Assembly (NCBI GenBank): GCA_023428905.1
Contig: JAEYWP010000007.1
Span: 372,001 to 436,000, forward strand
Direction: 5' to 3'
DNA: 64,000 nt
Source of the DNA: Verrucomicrobiota bacterium
GTDB lineage: Bacteria; Verrucomicrobiota; Verrucomicrobiia; Opitutales; Opitutaceae
Every line of letters starts with the position of its first letter. The stretch's first letter is position 1. Of the stretch, positions 25,123 to 34,458 are shown in pieces. The position numbers and the translations under genes are program-made. The notes beneath the pieces are model-generated. The model was given only the letters and a program-made list of their open reading frames with translations. It had not been told where the DNA came from and did not search any database.

Positions 25123-27285
25123 ATGAAACCTCGCAGACTCTGGAAGGGCCACAGCTACCCGCTGGGCGCCACGTGGATGGGCAACGGCGTCAATTTCGCC
25201 CTGTTTTCGCAGCACGCCACCAAGGTTGAGCTCTGCCTCTTTGACTCCCTCTATGGGGAGGAAGTGGCACGTATCCCGGTGGAGGAGTGCGTGGATTACG
25301 TCTGGCACATCTTCGCCCCCGAGGTCCGTCCCGGACAACTTTACGGCTATCGCGTCCACGGGCCCTGGGAGCCGGAGAAGGGGCACCGCTTTAATCCCGC
25401 GAAACTCCTGCTCGATCCCTACGCCAAGGCCATCGCCGGCCAGGTCAAATGGGGCGAAGAGATGTTCAGTTACGCCATCGGACATCCCGACGCGGACCTG
25501 GCCCGCGACGATCGCGACAATGCTGCGCTGATGCCCAAGTCGGTGGTGGTGGACGATGCCTTCACCTGGTCCGACCGGGATCGCCCCCGTCGCGCGCTCC
25601 ACGAAAGCGTGATCTATGAGGTCCACGTGAAGGGCTTCTCGAAGCTCTGGGAGGCGGTCCCCTCAAAACTCCGCGGCACCTACGCCGGCATCGGCAGCCC
25701 CCAGGCGATCGAGTATTTCCACAAGCTCGGTGTCACCGCGGTGGAACTGCTCCCCGTGCACCAGCATGTCGACAGCCAGCACCTCCTGGACAAGGGCCTC
25801 AGCGACTATTGGGGCTACAACACCATCGGGTATTTCGCGCCGGAGTCGACCTACGCCAGCGCGGACGAGGACGGCAAGCAAGTGCAGGAATTCAAGTCGA
25901 TGGTGAACAGCCTGCACAGCGCCGGCATCGAGGTCATTCTCGACGTGGTCTACAATCACACCGTCGAGGGCAATCACCTCGGACCCTCGCTCGCTTTCCG
26001 CGGGATCGACAACGCGTCCTACTACCGGCTGGTGGCCAATAATCCCCGCTATTACAACGACTACACCGGCACCGGCAACACCCTCAATGTGCCGAACCCC
26101 CGCGTCCTTCAGATGGTGATGGACAGCCTGCGCTATTGGGTGACGGAGATGCACGTCGACGGCTTCCGCTTCGACCTGGCCTCCACGCTCGCACGCGAGC
26201 TGCATGAGGTGAGCAAGCTCTCCTCCTTCTTCGACGTCATCCATCAGGACCCGGTGATCTCGCAGGTGAAGCTGATCGCGGAGCCCTGGGATGTGGGTGA
26301 GGGCGGTTATCAGGTCGGCAACTTCCCCGTGCTTTGGGCGGAGTGGAATGGAAAGTACCGCGACAATGTCCGCCGGTATTGGAAAGGCGATACAGGCATG
26401 ACCAGCGACTTCGCCTACCGCCTCTGCGGCAGCTCCGATCTCTACGAGTCCAGCGGCAAGACGCCGATGGCCAGCATCAACTTCATCACCGCCCACGATG
26501 GTTTCACCCTGATGGACCTGGTCTCCTTCAGCGAGAAACACAACGATGCCAACGGCGAAAACAACCAGGACGGCGACAACCACAACAACTCCTGGAACTG
26601 GGGCCATGAGGGACTGGACGCCCCGCCCGACGTGAAGGCAGTCCGTCGGCGGCTGGTCCGCAGCTTTCTCAGCACCCTCTTCCTCTCCCAGGGTGTCCCG
26701 ATGTTGCGCGGTGGCGACGAATACGGCGGCAGCCAGAACGGCAACAACAACGCCTATTGCCAGGACAATGAAACCAGCTGGCTGAGGTGGGATCGCGACG
26801 AGGACGCGGAACGTCTCTGCACCTTCGTCAGCCGGTTGGTGCATTTCCGCCAGAACCATCCGATTTTCCACCAGCCCCGGTTTTTCCAGGGACGAGATAT
26901 CCGCGGCGGCGGCATCAAGGACATCACCTGGTTCGACGGCCACGGCTCTGAGATGACGGACGAGGCCTGGCATTCGGCCTTTGCCAAAACCTTCGGCGTC
27001 ATGCTGGCGGGTGACTCGCTGGCGGTGAAGGATTACTTCGGCAACCCGATCTCCGATGACACCTTCCTGCTGTATTTCAACGCCCACCACGAGGACGTGC
27101 AGGTGCGGCTCCCGGGGGAAGACAACGTGCAGTGGATGCACATTTTGGATACAGCCCTGGAGGAGGGCTTTGTGGTCGACGGCCCGAAGGTGCAGGGCGG
27201 CGGCACCCACAAACTAGGCAACCGTACCGTCGCCGTGTTCCAGCAGGTCGAGGGTTCTGACGACCAGGCGCGCCGCTGGTACTGA
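25123..27285 (+). CDS. glgX: Glycogen debranching enzyme GlgX (GH13/CBM48)
   Basis: GlgX hydrolyses alpha-1,6 branches of phosphorylase-limited glycogen. The 720 residues show an N-terminal CBM48 (SYPLGATWMGNGVNFALFSQHATKVELCLFD), and the GH13 barrel with VEVILDVVYNHTVEGN-like region I, the nucleophile segment VDGFRFDLAS, the acid/base in LIAEPWDVGEGGYQVGNFP, and FITAHDGFTLMDLVSF. The NGNNNAYCQDNETSWLRWD motif is typical of GlgX/TreX. I chose the ATG at 25123 at the CBM48 start. It stands alone, with no other glycogen gene nearby, and ends at a bidirectional terminator. Confidence 0.96.
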   Translation: MKPRRLWKGHSYPLGATWMGNGVNFALFSQHATKVELCLFDSLYGEEVARIPVEECVDYVWHIFAPEVRPGQLYGYRVHGPWEPEKGHRFNPAKLLLDPYAKAIAGQVKWGEEMFSYAIGHPDADLARDDRDNAALMPKSVVVDDAFTWSDRDRPRRALHESVIYEVHVKGFSKLWEAVPSKLRGTYAGIGSPQAIEYFHKLGVTAVELLPVHQHVDSQHLLDKGLSDYWGYNTIGYFAPESTYASADEDGKQVQEFKSMVNSLHSAGIEVILDVVYNHTVEGNHLGPSLAFRGIDNASYYRLVANNPRYYNDYTGTGNTLNVPNPRVLQMVMDSLRYWVTEMHVDGFRFDLASTLARELHEVSKLSSFFDVIHQDPVISQVKLIAEPWDVGEGGYQVGNFPVLWAEWNGKYRDNVRRYWKGDTGMTSDFAYRLCGSSDLYESSGKTPMASINFITAHDGFTLMDLVSFSEKHNDANGENNQDGDNHNNSWNWGHEGLDAPPDVKAVRRRLVRSFLSTLFLSQGVPMLRGGDEYGGSQNGNNNAYCQDNETSWLRWDRDEDAERLCTFVSRLVHFRQNHPIFHQPRFFQGRDIRGGGIKDITWFDGHGSEMTDEAWHSAFAKTFGVMLAGDSLAVKDYFGNPISDDTFLLYFNAHHEDVQVRLPGEDNVQWMHILDTALEEGFVVDGPKVQGGGTHKLGNRTVAVFQQVEGSDDQARRWY

Positions 27286-27330
27286 CCGCCGGGGCGCCCC
27301 GGGCGCCCCTTGGCGATCACTGGAAAAGCA

Positions 27331-27356
27331 AAACGGGCTCCTTTCGGAGCCCGTTT
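27331..27356. terminator. Bidirectional terminator between glgX and DUF4142 gene
   Basis: An 11-bp perfect stem AAACGGGCTCC / GGAGCCCGTTT with loop TTTC lies between the convergent genes. On the minus strand it is followed by TGCTTTTCC, on the plus strand by CGCTT, so it is stronger for the minus-strand gene. Confidence 0.8.
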
Positions 27357-27405
27357 CGCTTCCATACATCTGACGTCCCGCAGCGCGATGCGCCGCGAAA
27401 GAGGG

Positions 27406-28071
27406 TTAGCGCGTTTGGGTGCGTTCGATCTCCAGGGCGGTGTCCCGATGCTGCTGGAGCGCGGTGAGGAGCTTGCTCGCCAGGCCCGCCACTTCGGCGT
27501 CCTCCGCCTTCCGCGAGGTGCGCTCAAAGAGAGAAATGTCGTCCTCGTGCGCATCGCTCATGTGCTCGACAAAACGCTGGTCGAATTCCGCATCCGTGAA
27601 CTCACTGAGGCTGTTAAAACTCTTGTCGCCGGCCTCCGCCTCAGGCATCAGGTTCAGTCCTTTCTTGGCCGCCAGGGCCAGCAGGGCTGAGTGCGCCTCC
27701 TGGTGGGCATTGGCGACCTGTTGGGCGTAGGAACGTACCCGGGGATCCCCGGAGCGTTGGGCGGCAAGTTTGGCCACCCGCATCTGGCCCTCCATCGATC
27801 GCGACGCCCGCTCGAGAAACCGCCGGTCGCGGCGGCTCAGCTGAATATCGTGGGCCGCGTCGGTGGAGTCTCCACCCGTCGTGTTAATCCGCGTTTTGTC
27901 GCTGTGAATGGTGTCATAGCGATCGCGTGCCTCCGTGCCCCCCACGTTGACCGATTTGCCCGTCGGGGCGTCGGCGTTCGACGGGGCTGCAGGCTCCGCC
28001 GGGTTGGCCGAAAGCGAGACGGCGGCACAGCCGAGCAGCGCGAACTGAAGGAACGTTGAAACAGGCTTCAT
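27406..28071 (-). CDS. Secreted DUF4142 protein (ferritin-like fold predicted)
   Basis: This is a 221-residue exported protein. The signal peptide is KPVSTFLQFALLGCAAVSLSA, residues about 25-75 are a polar linker, and the DUF4142 four-helix domain covers about 75-215: DRRFLERASRSMEGQMRVAKLAAQRSGDPRVRSYAQQVANAHQEAHSALLALA, then the acidic FDQRFVEHMSDAHEDDISLFERTS. I chose the ATG at 28071 at the signal peptide. It is last in a run SDR / DAO-Rieske / DUF2934 / DUF4142 on the minus strand, 115 bases after the DUF2934 gene. Role unknown; members are often stress-induced periplasmic proteins. Confidence 0.88.
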   Translation of the reverse strand: MKPVSTFLQFALLGCAAVSLSANPAEPAAPSNADAPTGKSVNVGGTEARDRYDTIHSDKTRINTTGGDSTDAAHDIQLSRRDRRFLERASRSMEGQMRVAKLAAQRSGDPRVRSYAQQVANAHQEAHSALLALAAKKGLNLMPEAEAGDKSFNSLSEFTDAEFDQRFVEHMSDAHEDDISLFERTSRKAEDAEVAGLASKLLTALQQHRDTALEIERTQTR

Positions 28072-28186
28072 GCGAAACAGCGTACGCGGGCGCACGGGCC
28101 CGAACCATCCGGTGGCGAAACCATTAGCTCCCGGCGATTCCCCGGTGGGACAGCCCCGGGTGAGTCGCCCAAGGGAGCCGGCGGTT

Positions 28187-28441
28187 TCATCGTTTTTCCT
28201 TGGCGTGGTTGGCATCGGTGCTCTCCGCGTATTGACCCGCGGATACGGCGCCCGAGCCGGCGTCCAGCACCTGGCCGTCCGCGCCGAGCACCTGAAGTTC
28301 GGCCTTCAGCCAGAATTCCTCGGAGCGGCCTTGAGGCCGCCCCGCCGCGTGCCAGAGCGCGTAGGCGTGTTCGGCGATGCGCTGGTGGAGCGGTATGGCC
28401 TTGGTGTGGGTTGGGGAGGCGTTGGAGGGTGATTCAGCCAT
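28187..28441 (-). CDS. DUF2934 domain protein
   Basis: This 84-residue protein is a clear DUF2934 member: residues about 18-50 read LHQRIAEHAYALWHAAGRPQGRSEEFWLKAELQ, with the conserved Ala-Tyr, Trp, Gly-Arg-Pro and W-x-x-A-E. It lies 54 bases after the DAO-Rieske gene on the same strand. Function unknown. Confidence 0.85.
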   Translation of the reverse strand: MAESPSNASPTHTKAIPLHQRIAEHAYALWHAAGRPQGRSEEFWLKAELQVLGADGQVLDAGSGAVSAGQYAESTDANHAKEKR

Positions 28442-28495
28442 GATGGGAGTGGGTTGAGGGTGGTGGCCGGGTCGCAGGCCGGCCGGGGGAGGGGT

Positions 28496-30031
28496 TCAGC
28501 GCTGAGCCTCTGTCGCCTGCGGGGTGAGAGGTGAACTGGCCGGCCCGTTAATCACGTCGCCCGTGGCTTCGAATCGGGAGCCGTGGCACGGGCAGTCCCA
28601 GGTATGCTCGGTGTCGTTCCAGTGCACCACGCAGCCGAGATGCGGGCAGACCGCGGACATCTGGTGGAGGGTGCCGTCGGGGGCGCGATAGACCGCTAGT
28701 TTGTGCACGCCATGCTGGACCACTTTCCCTGCGTTGACCGGCAGGTTGGAAAGGTCCTCCAGCTTTTGCACCTTCGCCCAGTCGAGATACTGGCGGGCGA
28801 CGTTGAGGTTCTCCTTCGCATAGGTAAGCCCGGCGCTGAGTGTCACCCGTCCCGGGGAATAGGTCTCCGCCCACGGATTGCTGCGTTTCTGAATCAGGTC
28901 GCTGACCAGCATCGCACCGAGAGTCCCGTGCGTCATGCCCATCCCGGAATCGCCGGTGATGACATAACAGTTTTCGGAACTGCCCGGATTTCGTCCGATG
29001 TAACCGAGGCCATCGATCGTCTCCATCACCTGGCCGGACCAGCGATGGGTAAACATCTCGATCTGCGGGAAGTGCCGCCGGGCCCAGGTTTCGAGGGCGG
29101 TGAAGTGATCGTCGGTGTGCGTCTCCTGGCCGGTTTTGTGGTCCTCGCCGCCGATGATCAGCGTATCCAAGATGCCGTCACGGCCGGTGAGTCGCACGTA
29201 GTGATACGGGTCCAGGGTGTCCCAATAGAGGGCCGCGGGCACGCTGCCCGCCGGGATGCGGGCCGCCACCGCATAGGTGCGGTACGGCGCCATCTTCGTG
29301 TGCAGGGCAAAGCGGTTGTTGAAGGGCGAGTTGGTTGCCACCACCACCGCCCCAGCGCGGATGCACCGGCCGGTATCGGTGGTGATGCTGATTTCCGCGC
29401 CCTCGTTCATGTCCACTGCGCGCGTCTGTGCGAAGAGTCTGCCCTCCTGCTGGACGATCAGATCGCGCAGTCCCGCCAGGTAACGCAGGGGATTAAACTG
29501 GGCCTGCCGGGGAAAGCGCAGGCACTTGCGGCCTCCCAGCGTACCGAGGGCCGGCGCATCGATCAGCTCCACCGTGCCCAAACCCGCCTCGCGGGCGGCG
29601 GCAAGTTCCTCCTCCAGTGCCTTGATGTTATCGTCGGGATCGAAGAGGAGGCCGTCCAACCTCAGGAAGTCACAGTCGATCATCTCCTCCTGGACGATGC
29701 GCTCGATCAGGTCGATTGCCGCGCCGTGGCTGTGGGCGGCGACCCGCGCACCCTTCTCGCCATGCCAGCGCCGGATGTGGGTGAAGCGGTCGTCGATGGC
29801 GTTGGCCAGGTGGGCGGTGGTCCGGGAGGTCTCACCACTCACCGGAGTGTCGGCGTCGATCACGACCACGCGCAGGTTCTCGCGCCCGAGCAGGTAGGCG
29901 GTGGTCAGCCCGGCAATGCCCCCGCCGATCACACAAACGTCGGCAGTGGTGTCGTCGCGCAGCATGGAGGCGGCAAAGTCCAGGCGGTCTTCGCTCCACC
30001 AGGGTACAGTGTGGGGATTGGGAGGATTCAT
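28496..30031 (-). CDS. FAD-dependent oxidoreductase with C-terminal Rieske domain
   Basis: This is a 511-residue two-domain enzyme. An N-terminal DAO-type FAD domain carries CVIGGGIAGLTTAYLLGRENLRVVVIDAD (about 33-61) and ends with NCYVITGDSGMGMTHGTLGAML. A C-terminal Rieske [2Fe-2S] domain follows at about 425-505 with ligands Cys462/His464 and Cys480/His483, plus the disulfide-type Cys467/Cys482. The Suf system in this window could supply the cluster. The same fusion is widespread in soil bacteria, but its substrate is not established. It lies 6 bases after the SDR gene, so the two are co-transcribed. Confidence 0.92.
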   Translation of the reverse strand: MNPPNPHTVPWWSEDRLDFAASMLRDDTTADVCVIGGGIAGLTTAYLLGRENLRVVVIDADTPVSGETSRTTAHLANAIDDRFTHIRRWHGEKGARVAAHSHGAAIDLIERIVQEEMIDCDFLRLDGLLFDPDDNIKALEEELAAAREAGLGTVELIDAPALGTLGGRKCLRFPRQAQFNPLRYLAGLRDLIVQQEGRLFAQTRAVDMNEGAEISITTDTGRCIRAGAVVVATNSPFNNRFALHTKMAPYRTYAVAARIPAGSVPAALYWDTLDPYHYVRLTGRDGILDTLIIGGEDHKTGQETHTDDHFTALETWARRHFPQIEMFTHRWSGQVMETIDGLGYIGRNPGSSENCYVITGDSGMGMTHGTLGAMLVSDLIQKRSNPWAETYSPGRVTLSAGLTYAKENLNVARQYLDWAKVQKLEDLSNLPVNAGKVVQHGVHKLAVYRAPDGTLHQMSAVCPHLGCVVHWNDTEHTWDCPCHGSRFEATGDVINGPASSPLTPQATEAQR

Positions 30032-30037
30032 GGGAAA

Positions 30038-30835
30038 TTAGCCCTGCAGGAGGGATTCGCCGCCATCGATGAAGATCTCGGCGCCGGTGATGTGGCTCGA
30101 AATGTCGGACGCGAGGAACCACGCCAGCTGGGCGACCTGCTCGGCGGTGCCCGGCCTGCCCTCCGTGAGCGGGATGTTGCCCGCGGGGAACTCAACCGGG
30201 GTCCGGATCTTGTCCAGGTCCTCTGCTGTCGTGCTATCGTCGATACGGGTGTGGATCGAGCCGGGGCAGATCGTGTTCACCCGGATGTGGTTCTTGGCAA
30301 ACTCCAGGGCGGTCATGCGGGAGAAGGCGACCTGCGCCGCCTTGGAACACGCATAGGCGGTCGCGCCGGTGTTGCTGAAGATTCGGGTGCCATTGACCGA
30401 CGACACCACCACGATCGAGCCTCCGGCCACCTTGAGGAGGGGCAGGGCGTATTTCACCGTCAGGAAGGTGCCCCGCAGGTTTACGCCCAAAGTCTTGTCC
30501 CAATCATCGGCGGTAAAGTTCTCCAGAGGCGCCCAGAGGCCGTTGATCCCTGCGTTGGCCACGACGATGTCGAGGCGCTGCCAGACGCGGTTCACCGCCG
30601 CCAGGGCGGCCTCCATCGCTCCGGGATCTGAAATATCAGCCGCGAGGGGCAGGGCGGTGCCTCCGTGGCGGGTGATTTCTGCGCAGGTCGCCTCCGCATC
30701 CTCCAGCTTGCGCGTCAAGGCGGCCACGCGCGCCCCGGAGAGGGCGAGCAGTTTTGCCGTCGCCTTGCCGATGCCCGACCCGACACCAGTGACCAGGGCC
30801 ACCTTGCCAGCGAGCGTGTCCTGAAAAACCTGCAT
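30038..30835 (-). CDS. Short-chain dehydrogenase/reductase
   Basis: This is a 265-residue classical SDR: cofactor motif TGVGSGIGKATA (about residues 16-27), NAG at 94-96, and catalytic Ser146 (VVVSSVNGT), Tyr161 and Lys165 (YACSK). Arg in the LTRKLEDAE loop suggests NADP(H). The C-terminus ITGAEIFIDGGESL is typical. I chose the ATG at 30835; the open frame continues far upstream but antisense to another gene. It is first in an operon with the DAO-Rieske protein. Substrate unknown. Confidence 0.92.
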   Translation of the reverse strand: MQVFQDTLAGKVALVTGVGSGIGKATAKLLALSGARVAALTRKLEDAEATCAEITRHGGTALPLAADISDPGAMEAALAAVNRVWQRLDIVVANAGINGLWAPLENFTADDWDKTLGVNLRGTFLTVKYALPLLKVAGGSIVVVSSVNGTRIFSNTGATAYACSKAAQVAFSRMTALEFAKNHIRVNTICPGSIHTRIDDSTTAEDLDKIRTPVEFPAGNIPLTEGRPGTAEQVAQLAWFLASDISSHITGAEIFIDGGESLLQG

Positions 30836-31016
30836 GGGCGCAGTTTTCCACAGGCCATGGCAGCGGGCCATCGGGAGTGTCATGCTGGAGCGGCCGGGAA
30901 ATTTCCCCTGAGTCCGGCAGGGGCGCCGTGACTCGTGTTTTGCTGCAACCTGCAACGCGTTTTGCGGGCAGCCGGCCGGAACCGCCGCCGTTTCTAGGAA
31001 TCGACGTGCGGACGAC

Positions 31017-33536
31017 ATGCCCCCCTGCATCCTGAATGCTTCCCGCGGCTCTGCCCGTACCCTGTTTTGCAGCTTGTGCATCCTTGTGCTCCTGGCGTGG
31101 GCGCCGCCGCTGCGGGCTGCGAGTGTCGACTTGGTGGACCTGGACCTGAGGGCGGTCCAGCAGGACGGCGGGGATCCCACCAGCGTGGGGGAGGTGCGCA
31201 CCACCGACGGTCTTGTCCTCGCCCCCGATTCCAGCCTGTGGATCGACCTAAAGGGCGACGCGGAGGAGTTTCGCGCGACCGTCAGTCCGCTCCCGGGTGG
31301 CAAGGGCCCCCCGGTCCGCTGCCGTTTCGCGACGGCCACGTATATCGCGGAGTTCGTGGTGACGGAGCAGATGGCGCCGCGCGAGATCGTTATGCCCTTG
31401 AAGGGCCAGAAACTGCTGGTGCTCGAAACGTATTCGACGGCCGGTGACAAAAGCGGGGTTCGCCTGCACCTCACACCCTCCTCGATCCGGACCCGCAGCC
31501 TGCGGCCCGAGGCTTGGGCCGGGGCCGCCCCGATCGAGTGGAAGACACCCCGCTGGCAGGTGCGGGTCGACGGTCGGAGCGGGGGCATCGCGCGGCTGGC
31601 GCATCCCGGCGACCCGCACGCGATGCAGTGGGTGCGCCCGGCGGCGCCGTGGGGAATTGGCTGGGCGGAAATCGGGGGCCGGATGCACGCGTGGGACCGG
31701 CCGAGCGCGCTGGATGCGACCGGGCCGCGGTCGCAACGCACCACCTATGAGCTGCCGGGCCTGCGGATCGAGGTCGAGCGGGAGCTCGACGACAATGAGC
31801 GCCTGATCGAGCGTTACACCTTTGTAAATACGAGCGGCGAGCTGCTGGTCTTTGGCGAAGGCGGCCTCGGCATCACCCTGCCGCTGTTCGACAGCTATCC
31901 GGGGGCGGAGTTGTGCCTGACCGAGCGCTGCCATGTGCACCTCTGGGCCGGGGGCACCGCCTCGTATGTGAACGCCATGCGCATGGGGGGCGCCGCCCCA
32001 CATCTTGGACTGGTCCTGAACGAGGGCAGCCTGTCGGCCTATAGCATCCACAACCGGGTCGCCCACTCGAATGATCGCGGGCAGTTCGTCCTTCACCCCG
32101 GCCCGATGACGCTGGCGGCGGGCGAGCGGCACTCGATCGGCTGGACCGTCTTCTGGCATGAGGGCTGGACGGACTTCTTCTCCCAAGCCTTTGCCCAGGG
32201 GCTGGTCCGGCTGGACCTCGAGCGCCACACCGTGTCGCCGGGCGAGGAACTTAAGCTCACCGCGCTTTCCCCGATGCCCCTGGACGGCGCCGTGCTGACG
32301 CTGAATGGCGAGCCGGTCGACGCCACCGTCGAGGGTGGCGTGCTTTCGGCCCGGGTGGTGCCGCGCGAACTCGGCGAGCAACGGTTCGAGCTGCGCGTGG
32401 GGCGGCACCAGACGCATGCCAACGCCTTTGTCTCCCCGGCTCCGCTGGACCTGATCCGCGAGCGGGTGCGTTTCATCGTGGCCAAGCAGCAGCGGCGCGC
32501 GCCCGGGGACCCGCTGGACGGCGCCTACCTGATCTACGACAACGAGCGGGAGGTCCAGGTGTATGAACGGGGTTTTTCCGACCACAACGCCGGGCGCGAA
32601 CGGCTCGCGATGGGCACGCTGGTGGCGTTGTATCTGCCTTTCTGCGACGATCCGGTCCTGGCGGGCCAGATCCGCCGCAGCCTGAGGCGGTACGACCGTT
32701 TTGTCGCCCGCGAGCTCCAGAATGCGGCGGGCGTCGTCTTCAACGATGCCGGGCGCGCCGCCAAACAACGCTTCTACAACTATCCCTGGGTGATCGACTA
32801 TCACCTCGCCATGCATCGTGCGTTTGGGAACGCCAAGTACCTCCGGCGGGCGCTCAACACCGCGCGCACCTACTACGCACGGGGCGGGGCGGACTTTTAT
32901 TCCATTGGCATGCCGGTGCGCGAACTCCTCTCCGCCCTGCGCGACTCGGGATGGAAGAACGAATACCGCGAGATGTTGAAGCTCTTCCGCCAGCATGCGG
33001 AGTCCGTGCTCAGGCGGGGGAGCGATTTTCCCAAACACGAGGTGAACTTCGAGCAAAGCATCGTCGGACCGGCCGCTCAGCTCCTCCTTGAGTTTTACCT
33101 CGAGACCCGCGAAGAGCGGTACTTTGCGAGCGCGCTCCAGCAGCTGCGCCTGCTCGAGCTGTTCAGCGGACGCCAGCCCGACCACCGCCTGCATGAGATC
33201 GCGATTCGCCACTGGGACGGATACTGGTTCGGAGGGCGCAAGCTCTACGGCGACACCTTTCCCCATTACTGGAGTGCGATCACCGGGGCGGCGTTTGCGC
33301 TCTATGCGGAGGCGACGGGAGACCAGCAGTATGAGCGCCGCGGGCGGGAGGTGATTGCGAACAACTTCAGCCTCTTCACCCCGGATGGCCGAGGGTCGGC
33401 CGCCTACCTGTATCCGCTGATGTTGAATGAACAGCCGGGCCGCTTCGCCGATCCCTGGGCAAATGACCAGGATTGGGCCCTGGTGTACTGGCTCCGGTTT
33501 GTTCAGGGGCGACCGGCGGCGCCGGCCGCGCGCTGA
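31017..33536 (+). CDS. Large secreted protein, putative alpha/alpha-toroid carbohydrate-active enzyme
   Basis: This is an 839-residue exported protein. The signal peptide is LFCSLCILVLLAWAPPLRAA. The first half (about 36-480) looks beta-rich, and the second half (about 490-825) is alpha-helical with repeating helix pairs and aromatic, Asp- and His-rich loops (YNYPWVIDYHLAMHRAFG; RHWDGYWFGGRKLYGDTFPHYWSAITG), as in six-hairpin glycosidases. I suspect a DUF5695-like or uncharacterised glycoside hydrolase/lyase family but cannot confirm this. It converges with the PlcP-like gene, 4 bases apart. No signal for co-transcription with neighbours. Confidence 0.78.
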   Translation: MPPCILNASRGSARTLFCSLCILVLLAWAPPLRAASVDLVDLDLRAVQQDGGDPTSVGEVRTTDGLVLAPDSSLWIDLKGDAEEFRATVSPLPGGKGPPVRCRFATATYIAEFVVTEQMAPREIVMPLKGQKLLVLETYSTAGDKSGVRLHLTPSSIRTRSLRPEAWAGAAPIEWKTPRWQVRVDGRSGGIARLAHPGDPHAMQWVRPAAPWGIGWAEIGGRMHAWDRPSALDATGPRSQRTTYELPGLRIEVERELDDNERLIERYTFVNTSGELLVFGEGGLGITLPLFDSYPGAELCLTERCHVHLWAGGTASYVNAMRMGGAAPHLGLVLNEGSLSAYSIHNRVAHSNDRGQFVLHPGPMTLAAGERHSIGWTVFWHEGWTDFFSQAFAQGLVRLDLERHTVSPGEELKLTALSPMPLDGAVLTLNGEPVDATVEGGVLSARVVPRELGEQRFELRVGRHQTHANAFVSPAPLDLIRERVRFIVAKQQRRAPGDPLDGAYLIYDNEREVQVYERGFSDHNAGRERLAMGTLVALYLPFCDDPVLAGQIRRSLRRYDRFVARELQNAAGVVFNDAGRAAKQRFYNYPWVIDYHLAMHRAFGNAKYLRRALNTARTYYARGGADFYSIGMPVRELLSALRDSGWKNEYREMLKLFRQHAESVLRRGSDFPKHEVNFEQSIVGPAAQLLLEFYLETREERYFASALQQLRLLELFSGRQPDHRLHEIAIRHWDGYWFGGRKLYGDTFPHYWSAITGAAFALYAEATGDQQYERRGREVIANNFSLFTPDGRGSAAYLYPLMLNEQPGRFADPWANDQDWALVYWLRFVQGRPAAPAAR

Positions 33537-33540
33537 GGGC

Positions 33541-34362
33541 TTAGCCGCCCGCGGGCACCAGTTCCTCCGCCGGCTCAAGCGCATCCGGCTGCTCTTCCTC
33601 CATCGGATAGAGCCGGCTGAAACTGGCGAAGTCCACCAGCTCGAATCGGCCGTCGTAGTGCTCGATGATACCAGTGAGCGATTCGACCCAGTCGCCCGAA
33701 TTGAGATAGTGGATGTCACCCAGCATCTTGTCGGCGGGTGTATGGATGTGGCCGCAAATTACGCCCGTGCAGCCGCGGGAGCGGGCCAATTCCGCGATGT
33801 GATCCTCGAAATTGGAAACGTGGCTCACGGCGGTCTTGACCCGGGCCTTGATCGCCTTGCTGAGGGAGAAATACTCCTTGCCCTGCCAGGCGCGCCAGCG
33901 GTTGTAGAACCGGTTGAGCCGCATCAGGGCGCGGTAGCCCCAGTCGCCCAGGTAGGCGAGGAAGACGAAGTTCTTTGTCACGGTGTCGAAGACATCGCCG
34001 TGCAGGACCAGGTATTTGCCGCGGGGCGTCTCGTGGACGTGGTCCTCCACGATCCGCAGATTCTCGAAGATCAGGGGCAGAAACTTGCGCAGGACATCGT
34101 CATGGTTGCCCCGCAGGTAAACCACCTCCGTACCCTTCTTCTCCAGCTTCTTCAGCACCAGCCGGATGAAGCGGGTGTGCGACTTGGGCCAATAACCGGT
34201 GCGCTTGAGCCGCCAGCCGTCCAAGATGTCGCCGTTGAGGATCAGGCGATCGCACCGCGTGTATTTGAGAAAATGATTCACCTCCCGGATCTTGCAATCG
34301 AAGGTGCCGAGATGGACGTCGGAGATGATGACGGTTTTTACCCGCAGCGGTTTCAGGTCCAT
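33541..34362 (-). CDS. PlcP/LpxH-family metallophosphoesterase
   Basis: This is a 273-residue calcineurin-like phosphoesterase with all metal motifs: SDVHLG (Asp15, His17), NGDILDGW (Asp45), GNHDD (Asn86, His87), LHGDVFD and CGHIHTP. Annotation pipelines often call this group UDP-2,3-diacylglucosamine diphosphatase. The sequence pattern (ILDGWRLKRTGYWPKSH; YINxGDWVE-like LNSGDWVESLTGIIEH) resembles rhizobial and marine PlcP, a phospholipase C that releases diacylglycerol from phospholipids. It is third after a glycosyltransferase and a diacylglycerol-kinase-like gene, supporting lipid remodelling. An LpxH role in lipid A synthesis is the alternative and matters because no other lpxH is seen here. 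Confidence 0.85.
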   Translation of the reverse strand: MDLKPLRVKTVIISDVHLGTFDCKIREVNHFLKYTRCDRLILNGDILDGWRLKRTGYWPKSHTRFIRLVLKKLEKKGTEVVYLRGNHDDVLRKFLPLIFENLRIVEDHVHETPRGKYLVLHGDVFDTVTKNFVFLAYLGDWGYRALMRLNRFYNRWRAWQGKEYFSLSKAIKARVKTAVSHVSNFEDHIAELARSRGCTGVICGHIHTPADKMLGDIHYLNSGDWVESLTGIIEHYDGRFELVDFASFSRLYPMEEEQPDALEPAEELVPAGG

Positions 34363-34458
34363 CCGCAGCAGCGTATCAGAAGTGCCGCGGGCCGCCTAGC
34401 GGGGCCGCGCAAACGTCACGGAAACGTTACTCCCCTTCGCGCATCCCGAACTAAGGGG

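Noticed and set aside
30836..31744. A long N-terminal extension of the SDR gene.
   Set aside because: It is antisense to the secreted protein, and the SDR core begins at 30835 with a normal N-terminus.
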